DNA of 6,010 bases. It comes from Gammaproteobacteria bacterium (GTDB lineage Bacteria > Pseudomonadota > Gammaproteobacteria > GCA-001735895). Where the stretch lies: positions 1-6,010 of the forward strand of contig WGBK01000386.1 of the NCBI GenBank assembly GCA_015494335.1, written 5' to 3'. Of this stretch, positions 1 through 5,646 are shown piece after piece. The notes beneath the pieces are model-generated. The model did not search any database. It was not told where the DNA came from and saw only the letters and a list, made by a program, of their open reading frames with translations. Within the stretch, counting starts at the first letter, position 1, and every line of letters starts with the position of its first letter. The translations under genes were made by a program, and so were the position numbers.

Positions 1-873
1 GAGGAGAACCAGGCCTTTTTCGAGTACCACCTGCCCGATCACATGAAGTACTACAAGTTCGCCAACCGGGATTACCTGGACCTGGCGCACAAGGCCGGCT
101 TCAACCACTCGGCCGAACCGATCGTGATGGAGCTGTACTCGGAGACCATGCAGAAGTTCAAGCTGGCAGGGCAGGGGCTCTATGACGGCCCGCTGCCGAA
201 CACGGATATCGACCGGGAGCGCCTGTCGCGCTATTTCGATCCACTGCCCTTCTACCACAAGCCGCTGGAACAGGAAGCCATCTGCGAGGAGGACTACCCC
301 TTCCACGCCTTCACCCAGCGGCCGATGATGATGTACCACAGCTGGGATTCGCAGAATGCCTGGCTGCGCCAGATCATCGCGCGCAACTTCCTCTACATGA
401 ACCGGCGCCAGGCCGAGTCGATGGGGATCGAGGACGAATCCTGGATCTGGGTGGAGTCGCACAACGGCAAGATCCGCTGCCAGGTCAAGCTGATGGAAGG
501 CGTCGAATCCAACTCGGTGTGGACCTGGAACGCCATCGGCAAGCAGAAGGGCGCCTGGGGGCTCGACGAAAACGCCAACGAGAGTTCCGAAGGCTTCCTG
601 ATGAACCACCTGATCTCCGAGCTGCTGCCGGCGAAGCAGGGCCAGCGCGAGCTGACCAATTCCGACCCGGTTACCGGTCAGGCGGCCTGGTACGACCTGC
701 GGGTGCGCATCTATCCGGCGGCAAAGGGCGAAACCGGCGTCTGGCCGCAGTTCGACCCGGTGCGCAAGCTGCCGGGTTACCAGGGGATCCTCGACAAGAT
801 CCGCTATCACACCCATGCACCGGTGCGCCTCACGCGCTCCCTGTGCGACATCCTGACGAGAGGGCAGAAATAA
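1..873 (+). CDS. soeA: Molybdopterin oxidoreductase catalytic subunit, SoeA-like, C-terminal part
   Basis: The frame is open from base 1 to TAA at 871-873, giving 290 codons. The N-terminal half, with the [4Fe-4S] site and most of the molybdenum-cofactor domains, lies outside the window, so any Tat signal cannot be judged. An internal ATG at 43 is not a start, because coding sequence clearly continues upstream of it. The visible part looks like the C-terminal cofactor-binding domain of the DMSO reductase superfamily. It has a segment reading HSWDSQNAWLRQI, then a beta-rich stretch (ESMGIEDESWIWVES) typical of that domain. The gene overlaps the iron-sulfur subunit gene by one base (TAATG), and a DmsC-type anchor follows, matching soeABC of purple sulfur bacteria. 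There the complex oxidises sulfite to sulfate on the cytoplasmic side and passes electrons to the quinone pool. The sulfite assignment comes from resemblance and gene order. A polysulfide, thiosulfate or tetrathionate reductase-type enzyme is the alternative. Confidence 0.75.
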   Translation, partial: EENQAFFEYHLPDHMKYYKFANRDYLDLAHKAGFNHSAEPIVMELYSETMQKFKLAGQGLYDGPLPNTDIDRERLSRYFDPLPFYHKPLEQEAICEEDYPFHAFTQRPMMMYHSWDSQNAWLRQIIARNFLYMNRRQAESMGIEDESWIWVESHNGKIRCQVKLMEGVESNSVWTWNAIGKQKGAWGLDENANESSEGFLMNHLISELLPAKQGQRELTNSDPVTGQAAWYDLRVRIYPAAKGETGVWPQFDPVRKLPGYQGILDKIRYHTHAPVRLTRSLCDILTRGQK

Positions 874-1562
874 TGCGCCTGGGACTGGTAATCGACCTCG
901 ATGTCTGCGTCGGCTGCAACGCCTGCGCGGTTTCCTGCAAGCAGTGGAACACCTCCGGAACCACCGGACCGCTGACCGACTACGCCCCCTACAGCAAGGA
1001 CCCGAGCGGAGTCTGGTTCAACCGAATCCGTAACTTCGAGATCGGGGATTATCCGAACAACAAGACGGTGCATTTCCCGATGTCCTGCATGCATTGCGAG
1101 GATGCCGCCTGTGTTACCGTCTGCCCGACCGGCGCTTCCTACAAGCGCAAGGAAGACGGCATCGTGCTGGTGGACCAGGACAAGTGCATGGGCTGCAACT
1201 ACTGCTCCTGGGCCTGTCCCTACGGCGCGCGCGAACTCGACCGTGAGGACGGCACGATGAAGAAATGCACCCTGTGCATCGACCGCATCTACGACAAGAA
1301 CCTCGCGCCGGAGGACCGCCAGCCCACCTGCGTCATCACCTGTCCGGCCCATGCGCGCCATTTCGGCGATTTCGACGACCCCAATTCCAACGTCAACAAG
1401 CTGGTGCGCGAGCGCGGCGGCAATGCCCTGATGCCCGAGCTGGGCTATCGCCCGACCAACATGTACCTGCCGCCGCGCGCGGTGCGTCAGGAGCCGACCG
1501 TTCAGAAGGAAAGCATCATCGGCAAGGTCAGGGACTGGGTCAATCGTTCCATCGCGCGCTAG
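873..1562 (+). CDS. soeB: Iron-sulfur electron-transfer subunit, SoeB-like, four [4Fe-4S] clusters
   Basis: This 229-residue protein starts at ATG 873, which overlaps the upstream stop codon. A purine-rich AGAGG at 859-863 is a suitable ribosome binding site. The same frame is open further upstream, but that stretch is a shadow of soeA. Sixteen cysteines form four ferredoxin-like groups: C12/15/18/22, C72/75/80/84, C105/108/111/115 and C132/135/153/157. This is the layout of DmsB/PsrB/NrfC-type subunits, which wire electrons between a molybdenum catalytic subunit and a membrane anchor. No signal peptide is seen, as expected for a subunit that stays cytoplasmic or is carried by its partner. 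Translational coupling to soeA suggests equal production of the two subunits. The family assignment is secure. The name soeB rather than a generic dmsB/psrB depends on the operon context. Confidence 0.85.
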   Translation: MRLGLVIDLDVCVGCNACAVSCKQWNTSGTTGPLTDYAPYSKDPSGVWFNRIRNFEIGDYPNNKTVHFPMSCMHCEDAACVTVCPTGASYKRKEDGIVLVDQDKCMGCNYCSWACPYGARELDREDGTMKKCTLCIDRIYDKNLAPEDRQPTCVITCPAHARHFGDFDDPNSNVNKLVRERGGNALMPELGYRPTNMYLPPRAVRQEPTVQKESIIGKVRDWVNRSIAR

Positions 1563-1590
1563 TCGCTGTTCAACTCATTCGGAGAAATCC

Positions 1591-2520
1591 ATGCATCCCG
1601 CATTGTCCGTCATCTTCTTCACCGTCATCTCCGGCGCCGGCTACGGCCTGATGACCCTGCTCATCATCAGCATCGTGCTCGGCATCGACGGCGGCATGAA
1701 TCACCAGCAGGTTATGGTCACCGCCCTGGTCTCGCTGGGGCTGATTTCCGCTGGCCTGCTGTCGTCGAGCTTCCATCTCGCCAATCCGAAGAATGCCTGG
1801 CGCTCGATGAGCCGCTTCCGTACCTCCTGGCTGTCGCGCGAGGCGGTGCTGGCAATCACCTTCTATCCCTTCACCTTCCTGTGGCTGTTGCAGTGGTATC
1901 TGGGCCACGGCCTGGACAACCGCTGGACGCTGCTGCTCACGGTGCTGGTGTTCATGGGATCGGTGATGGTCAACTTCGCCACCGGCATGCTCTACGCCAC
2001 GCTGAAGACCATCCCGCAGTGGAATACTTCGCTCACCCCGGCCAATTTCATGATGCTCGGGCTGATGCTGGGCAGCCTGCTGCTGACCACGATCCGCTAC
2101 TATTTCGGCCTGCCGGTGGAACAGCTGCTGATCATCAACCTCGGCTTCATCGCCACCGCCGGCACCCTAAAGCTGATGTACTTCTTCTGGGTCGGCAAGC
2201 CTCATGGGCCGAGCATCAACACCGCCACCATGTTCACCCGCGCCACCGTGCGGCTGTTCGATGTCGGCCATACCTCGGGCACCTTCCTCACCGACGAGTT
2301 CGGCTACCAGGTGGCGCGCTATCGCATCATGCTGCTGCGCTACGCCGTCTATCTGTGTGCCTTCATCATCCCCGGCGTGTTCCTGCCCTACAGCGACAGC
2401 TTCGACAGCGCCCTGACGCTGAGCCTGATCGCCATTCTCGGGGTCTTCATCGAGCGCTGGCTGTTCTTCGCCGAGGCGCGTCACGTCGTCACCCTGTACC
2501 ACGGCAACCAGCGGGTCTGA
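1591..2520 (+). CDS. soeC: DmsC-type membrane anchor subunit, SoeC-like
   Basis: This 309-residue integral membrane protein starts at ATG 1591, with GGAGA at 1581-1585 as ribosome binding site. It begins 28 bases after soeB. About eight hydrophobic helices can be seen, starting near residues 5, 40, 84, 111, 148, 172, 248 and 272. A polar loop of about 50 residues lies between helices six and seven. The pattern fits the DmsC family, which anchors the catalytic and iron-sulfur subunits and exchanges electrons with quinone. In SoeABC the electrons from sulfite would enter the quinone pool here. The order catalytic, iron-sulfur, anchor in one direction, followed by a terminator, supports a complete three-gene operon ending with this gene. 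Membrane topology and family are well supported; the substrate of the complex is inferred. Confidence 0.82.
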   Translation: MHPALSVIFFTVISGAGYGLMTLLIISIVLGIDGGMNHQQVMVTALVSLGLISAGLLSSSFHLANPKNAWRSMSRFRTSWLSREAVLAITFYPFTFLWLLQWYLGHGLDNRWTLLLTVLVFMGSVMVNFATGMLYATLKTIPQWNTSLTPANFMMLGLMLGSLLLTTIRYYFGLPVEQLLIINLGFIATAGTLKLMYFFWVGKPHGPSINTATMFTRATVRLFDVGHTSGTFLTDEFGYQVARYRIMLLRYAVYLCAFIIPGVFLPYSDSFDSALTLSLIAILGVFIERWLFFAEARHVVTLYHGNQRV

Positions 2521-2546
2521 TCGTTCCCGGGATTGCGATAGTCGGT

Positions 2547-2570
2547 AGCCGGGCTTTCAGCCCGGCTTTT
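2547..2570 (+). terminator. Rho-independent terminator of the soe operon
   Basis: AGCCGGGCT (2547-2555) and AGCCCGGCT (2559-2567) form a perfect 9-bp stem with a TTC loop, followed by a T run at 2567-2570. It starts 27 bases after the soeC stop on the same strand. On the minus strand no T run follows the stem, so it is oriented for the soe operon. The stop codon of the convergent soxR gene (2557-2559) falls on the loop and the first base of the descending stem. Confidence 0.85.
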
Positions 2571-3024
2571 CCGTTCCGCTATCGGAATCCAGCAGGAACC
2601 TCGGGCCGCTGCCCTCGCGAGCGGCGCGGTCATCGGGGTTGTAGAGGGCGCAGCGGTCCAGGGACAGGCAGCCGCAGCCGATGCAACCGTCGAGGCGGTC
2701 GCGCAGGCGGGTCATCAGGTCGATGCGTCGCTGCAGTTCGGAGCGGAAATCCCGGCTCAGTCGCTCCCAGTCCCGTCGGTTCGGGGTCCGTGCCTCGGGC
2801 AGGGATTGCAGCCGCCGGCGGATCTCGTCGAGGGAGAAACCCAGTTGCTGGGTGATCAGGATGAAGGACAAGCGGCGGATATCGGATGGGCGAAAGCGGC
2901 GATGACCGCTGGGACTGCGCCCGGGCTGCACCAGGCCCTGCTCCTCGTAGAAGCGAATCGCGGATACGGCCAGACCGGTGCGCCGGGAGACCTCGCCGAT
3001 GCTCAGGAAATCGGGATTCTTCAT
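2557..3024 (-). CDS. soxR: Redox-sensing MerR-family regulator SoxR
   Basis: This 155-residue protein is close in length to E. coli SoxR (154). The N-terminus has a MerR-type winged helix-turn-helix (about residues 7-50: IGEVSRRTGL, then AIRFYEEQGL). A dimerisation helix follows at about 80-112. The [2Fe-2S] motif CIGCGCLSLDRC has cysteines at 114, 117, 119 and 125, the spacing CX2CXCX5C that distinguishes SoxR from other MerR proteins. Its family senses redox-cycling compounds or superoxide by oxidation of this cluster, then activates promoters with over-long spacers by twisting the DNA. The start is fixed at ATG 3024, because the frame meets a stop within eight codons upstream. No clear Shine-Dalgarno sequence precedes it. 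It is divergent from a VOC gene and shares an 86-base gap holding a SoxR operator 19 bases from its own start, so autoregulation is plausible. No soxS is seen here. Confidence 0.95.
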   Translation of the reverse strand: MKNPDFLSIGEVSRRTGLAVSAIRFYEEQGLVQPGRSPSGHRRFRPSDIRRLSFILITQQLGFSLDEIRRRLQSLPEARTPNRRDWERLSRDFRSELQRRIDLMTRLRDRLDGCIGCGCLSLDRCALYNPDDRAAREGSGPRFLLDSDSGTEKPG

Positions 3025-3039
3025 GATCGAAAAAAGTTG

Positions 3040-3070
3040 TTGACCTCAAGTAATCTTGAGCTTTTATCCT
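3040..3070 (+). promoter_or_regulatory. SoxR-controlled promoter and operator
   Basis: A -35 box TTGACC (3040-3045) and a -10 box TATCCT (3065-3070) are separated by exactly 19 bases, the over-long spacer that marks MerR-family activated promoters. The spacer region holds CCTCAAGTAATCTTGAGC (3044-3061), an inverted repeat with perfect 6-bp arms (CTCAAG/CTTGAG). It matches, in the same register, the E. coli soxS operator CCTCAAGTTAACTTGAGG as I recall it. The orientation points at the VOC gene, with transcription expected to begin near 3077. Both the adjacent soxR gene and the spacer length support the call. Confidence 0.9.
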
Positions 3071-3110
3071 TGTGCCGGCAAGTCCAGCAAACCAACAACA
3101 GGAGAAGATC

Positions 3111-3524
3111 ATGAACCCCATCCGTATCGAGCACGTCAACCTGACCGTTTCAAAACCGAAGGAAACCGCAAGCAGGCTGTGCCGCCTTTTCGACTGGGAG
3201 ATCCGCTGGCAGGGACCGTCGCCGGCCGGCGGTTACACCGTTCATGTCGGCAGCGAACGGGATTATCTGTCACTCTACGAGCCGCCGGGAGGCCTTGATC
3301 GGAGCAGGGCGCCGTCCATGAGCGAAGCGGGCTTCAACCATGTGGGCGTGGAGGTGGAAGACCTGGACGAGATCGAACGGCGGGTACGGGAAGAGGGTTT
3401 CACGCCGCGCGATTTCGATGACTATGATCCGGGACGCCGGTTCTATTTCACCGACGACAACGGCATCGATTTCGAAGTGGTGGAATACGCCCGAGAATCG
3501 CTCAGCGGCCGCCGTGCTTCATGA
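3111..3524 (+). CDS. VOC superfamily (glyoxalase/bleomycin-resistance fold) protein, predicted SoxR target
   Basis: This 137-residue protein starts at ATG 3111 with GGAG (3101-3104) as ribosome binding site. A GTG at 3072 is in frame, but it lies at or before the expected transcript start, so it is rejected. Two paired beta-alpha-beta-beta-beta modules are visible. The first opens with IEHVNLTV (H8) and ends with LSLYEP (E57). The second opens with FNHVGVEVED (H77) and ends with IDFEVVEY (E122). H8, E57, H77 and E122 sit where glyoxalase-I-like enzymes hold their metal, so a metal-dependent activity is plausible. The family covers glyoxalases, dioxygenases and drug-binding or modifying proteins, and the substrate cannot be told. 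Control by SoxR suggests a role against redox-active or electrophilic compounds. Its last 23 bases overlap the 3' end of smpB on the opposite strand. Confidence 0.9.
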   Translation: MNPIRIEHVNLTVSKPKETASRLCRLFDWEIRWQGPSPAGGYTVHVGSERDYLSLYEPPGGLDRSRAPSMSEAGFNHVGVEVEDLDEIERRVREEGFTPRDFDDYDPGRRFYFTDDNGIDFEVVEYARESLSGRRAS

Positions 3525-3984
3525 TGCGGGCCTTGTCGCGTGACCAGTCGCGGTCCTTCTGCGCGGCGCGCTTGTCATGCAGTTTCTTGCCCTTGGCGAC
3601 GCCGATGGTGAGCTTGGCGCGGCCGCGGTGCCAGTGGGCATCGAGGGCGATCAGGGTGTAGCCCTTGCGCTCGACCAGGCCCTCGAGCCGGTCGATCTCG
3701 TTGCGATGGGCCAGCAGCTTGCGCACGCGGGTGGGCTCGGCTCGCACATGGGTGGAGGCCGAGGTCAGCGGCGCGATATGGGCGCCGGAGAGCCACAGCT
3801 CGCCGTTCTTGATGAAGACATAGCTCTCCTGCAGCTGCAGCTTCTTCTCGCGCAGGCTCTTGACCTCCCAGCCCTGCAGCTCGATGCCGACCTCGAGGGT
3901 TTCCTCGATGAAGAACTCGAAGCGCGCCGCCTTGTTGACGGCAATGGTATTGTCCGGCCCCTTCTGTTTCTTCTTCTTGCCCAT
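3502..3984 (-). CDS. smpB: SsrA-binding protein SmpB
   Basis: This 160-residue protein has the same length as E. coli SmpB. It binds tmRNA (SsrA) and carries it into the A site of stalled ribosomes in trans-translation. Recognisable segments are the beta-barrel core AARFEFFIEETLEVGIELQG with WEVKSLRE, the STHVRAEPTRVRKLL block, GYTLIALDAHWHRGRAKLTI, and the conserved basic tail starting GVAKGKKLHDKR and ending DWSRDKARIMKHGGR. The start at ATG 3984 gives the usual lysine-rich beginning MGKKKKQKG. An in-frame ATG at 4041 would add 19 residues unlike the family, so it is rejected. No strong Shine-Dalgarno sequence is seen before 3984. The tail overlaps the VOC gene. No tmRNA gene is visible in this window. 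Confidence 0.97.
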   Translation of the reverse strand: MGKKKKQKGPDNTIAVNKAARFEFFIEETLEVGIELQGWEVKSLREKKLQLQESYVFIKNGELWLSGAHIAPLTSASTHVRAEPTRVRKLLAHRNEIDRLEGLVERKGYTLIALDAHWHRGRAKLTIGVAKGKKLHDKRAAQKDRDWSRDKARIMKHGGR

Positions 3985-4014
3985 GTCTGGCACTGTGCTC
4001 GCGTGAAAGCGCGT

Positions 4015-4043
4015 ATTGTCCAGGCTTGCAGCCGGGAACACAA
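4015..4043 (-). promoter_or_regulatory. Candidate smpB promoter
   Basis: Read on the minus strand, TTGTGT (4043-4038) and GACAAT (4020-4015) are 17 bases apart. They match the sigma-70 boxes at three and four of six positions. The expected start of transcription near 4008 would give a leader of about 24 bases and would exclude the longer smpB reading frame. The boxes are weak, so this is a guess from spacing and position. Confidence 0.35.
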
Positions 4044-4096
4044 GCTGCCAAAAGACCTCAGTTATCCAAGTTTCCAGGTACTGGATGAGGCTGGGA

Positions 4097-4184
4097 TCGT
4101 GTCTGCTCGGAAAACCTCGGCGTCATGGATGACGGCGTGGAGCCTGCATGGATGTATTTATGGCGTTTTTCCGAGCAGACACGA
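4097..4184. repeat. 88-base palindromic element with 18-bp perfect arms
   Basis: TCGTGTCTGCTCGGAAAA (4097-4114) is the exact reverse complement of 4167-4184, separated by 52 bases. Pairing could resume outside the arms after one mismatch (4092-4095 with 4186-4189). Inside lie a smaller hairpin CGTCAT-GG-ATGACG (4121-4134) and an 8-base direct repeat CATGGATG (4124-4131 and 4147-4154). There is no T run after either arm, so it does not look like a standard terminator. The nested design suggests a dispersed intergenic repeat or a small non-autonomous mobile element. I see no clear target-site duplication. The inner text CATGGATGTATTTATGGCG feels familiar from other gammaproteobacterial intergenic regions, but that is unverified recollection. 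Confidence 0.7.
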
Positions 4185-4234
4185 CCCCATACCGGATTTC
4201 GATGATGGAGACTCTGCAAGCCGCGAAGCGGCGC

Positions 4235-4263
4235 TTTCAATTTGCAGCCCCAGACAGTAGTAT
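4235..4263 (+). promoter_or_regulatory. Candidate promoter of the 4.5S RNA gene
   Basis: TTTCAA (4235-4240) and TAGTAT (4258-4263) are 17 bases apart, matching consensus at three and four of six positions. A C-rich discriminator, TCCCTCCC, follows, as is common at stable-RNA promoters. Transcription would start near 4270 and leave a leader of about 30 bases before the mature RNA, comparable to the leader that RNase P removes from E. coli 4.5S RNA. Confidence 0.4.
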
Positions 4264-4287
4264 TCCCTCCCTCGAAACGCGGCCTCC

Positions 4288-4427
<140 letters not shown>

Positions 4428-4512
4428 CGGGCCAGCCCCGCCGGTACCGAACAGAGACTGACTTGGCTTTCCCGATCCTTCACTGCAATGCCACCGCCTC
4501 GAGGTCGCGCCG

Positions 4513-5646
4513 ATGAGCTACCAGGTGCTCGCGCGCAAGTGGCGACCGCGCAACTTCAGCGAGATGGTGGGGCAGCAGCATGTGCTGCAGGCCCTGGTCA
4601 ATGCCCTGGATGCCGAGCGGCTGCACCATGCCTACCTGTTCACCGGCACCCGCGGCGTCGGCAAGACGACCATCGCACGCATCTTTTCCAAGTCCCTCAA
4701 CTGCGAGCGGGGCATCAGCTCGAAACCCTGCGGCGAGTGCGCCTCCTGTGTCGAGATCGACGAGGGCCGCAGCGTCGATCTGATCGAGATCGACGCCGCC
4801 TCGCGCACCGGCGTGGACGACATGCGCGAACTGCTCGACAATGTGCAGTATGCGCCCAGCCGCAGCCGCTTCAAGGTGTATCTCATCGATGAGGTGCACA
4901 TGCTCTCCAAGCACAGCTTCAATGCCTTGCTGAAGACGCTGGAAGAGCCGCCGCCCCATGTGAAATTCCTGCTCGCCACCACCGATCCGCAGAAGCTGCC
5001 GGTGACGGTGCTGTCGCGCTGCCTGCAGTTCAACCTCAAGCGCATGTCGCCGCAACAGATCCGCGAGCACCTGGCCGCCCTGCTGCAGCAGGAAGGGGTG
5101 GAAGCCGATGACGATGCCCTGCGCCTGCTCGCCCATGCCGCCGACGGCAGCATGCGCGACGCCCTGAGCCTGCTCGACCAGGCCATCGCCTACGGCGGCG
5201 GCGAGGTTCGGTCCGCTGCCGTCGAGTCCATGCTGGGCGTGATCTCGCGGGATTTCCTGATCCGCCTGCTCGAGGCCGTCGTCGATCAGGATGCCCAGGC
5301 GCTGATCGACGAGACCCGCCAGCTGATCGAACGCAACCCGGACTATCGCCGCGTCGCCGCCGATCTGCTCGATGTCCTGCACCAGATGGCCCTGTATCGC
5401 TCGCCGGCCGCTATCGAGCCCGAGGACGAGTTGATGAAAGCGCCGATCATGGCTTGTGCGGAGCGGCTTTCGCCGGAGGAAATCCAGCTCTATTACCAGA
5501 TCCTGCTGCAGGGTCGGGGGGATCTCGAACTCAGCCCGGATGAGGCCACCGGCTTCGAGATGCTGATGCTGCGCCTGCTGGCCTTCTCGCCGCAATCGCA
5601 AGGTCAGGCCCCGGCGGAAAAAAAAAGTCCGCAAGACGCCCGCTGA
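4513..5646 (+). CDS. dnaX: DNA polymerase III clamp-loader subunit DnaX, zero-frame (gamma-like) product
   Basis: This 377-residue product is the AAA+ motor of the clamp loader, which opens and loads the beta clamp with HolA and HolB partners. The start at ATG 4513 follows GAGG (4501-4504), and MSYQVLARKWRPR is the classic DnaX N-terminus. Visible parts are Walker A GTRGVGKT (45-52), zinc cysteines C64, C73, C76 and C79, Walker B with VYLIDEVH (122-129), sensor 1 LLATTD (153-158), the SRC motif (168-170, arginine finger) and sensor 2 GSMRD (212-216). The collar domain III ends near 358. The frame then meets TGA at 5644-5646, only seven codons after a run of nine A residues. The coding sequence for the tau-only region continues in the -1 frame. 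No strong separate promoter is seen in 4414-4512, so transcription from the ffs side is possible. Confidence 0.95.
   Translation: MSYQVLARKWRPRNFSEMVGQQHVLQALVNALDAERLHHAYLFTGTRGVGKTTIARIFSKSLNCERGISSKPCGECASCVEIDEGRSVDLIEIDAASRTGVDDMRELLDNVQYAPSRSRFKVYLIDEVHMLSKHSFNALLKTLEEPPPHVKFLLATTDPQKLPVTVLSRCLQFNLKRMSPQQIREHLAALLQQEGVEADDDALRLLAHAADGSMRDALSLLDQAIAYGGGEVRSAAVESMLGVISRDFLIRLLEAVVDQDAQALIDETRQLIERNPDYRRVAADLLDVLHQMALYRSPAAIEPEDELMKAPIMACAERLSPEEIQLYYQILLQGRGDLELSPDEATGFEMLMLRLLAFSPQSQGQAPAEKKSPQDAR
5614..5632 (+). promoter_or_regulatory. Predicted dnaX frameshift/slippage site (A9 tract)
   Basis: Nine A residues (5618-5626) followed by G read GAA AAA AAA AGT in the start frame. A tandem -1 slip on A-AAA-AAA puts AAG (5625-5627) next and opens the tau frame. 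GCGGA (5614-5618) and TCCGC (5628-5632) are complementary, so the A tract would sit in a hairpin loop. Gain of one A, or loss of two, in the mRNA by polymerase slippage would give the same frame. A nine-A tract in dnaX is known from Thermus thermophilus (transcriptional slippage), while E. coli uses ribosomal frameshifting on A-AAA-AAG. Which mechanism acts here cannot be told, and a one-base miscall in the homopolymer is also possible. Confidence 0.75.

Noticed and set aside
519..872. Upstream extension of the soeB reading frame
   Set aside because: The extra part is an out-of-frame copy of soeA rich in arginine and alanine. The family start and the ribosome binding site both point to ATG 873.
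1881..2855. 324-codon plus-strand frame running through soeC and past the terminator
   Set aside because: It is a shadow frame of soeC and of antisense soxR; composition is histidine-, arginine- and proline-rich with no motif.
3985..4041. 19-residue N-terminal extension of SmpB
   Set aside because: It does not resemble the family, and a start at 3984 gives exactly the usual 160 residues and lysine-rich beginning.
4097..4184. Bidirectional terminator reading of the palindrome
   Set aside because: The loop is 52 bases and neither arm is followed by a T run on the outer side, so the standard terminator form is absent.
4463..4489. Possible dnaX promoter TTGGCT with TGCAAT
   Set aside because: The spacing is 15 bases and the boxes are poor, so I do not annotate it.
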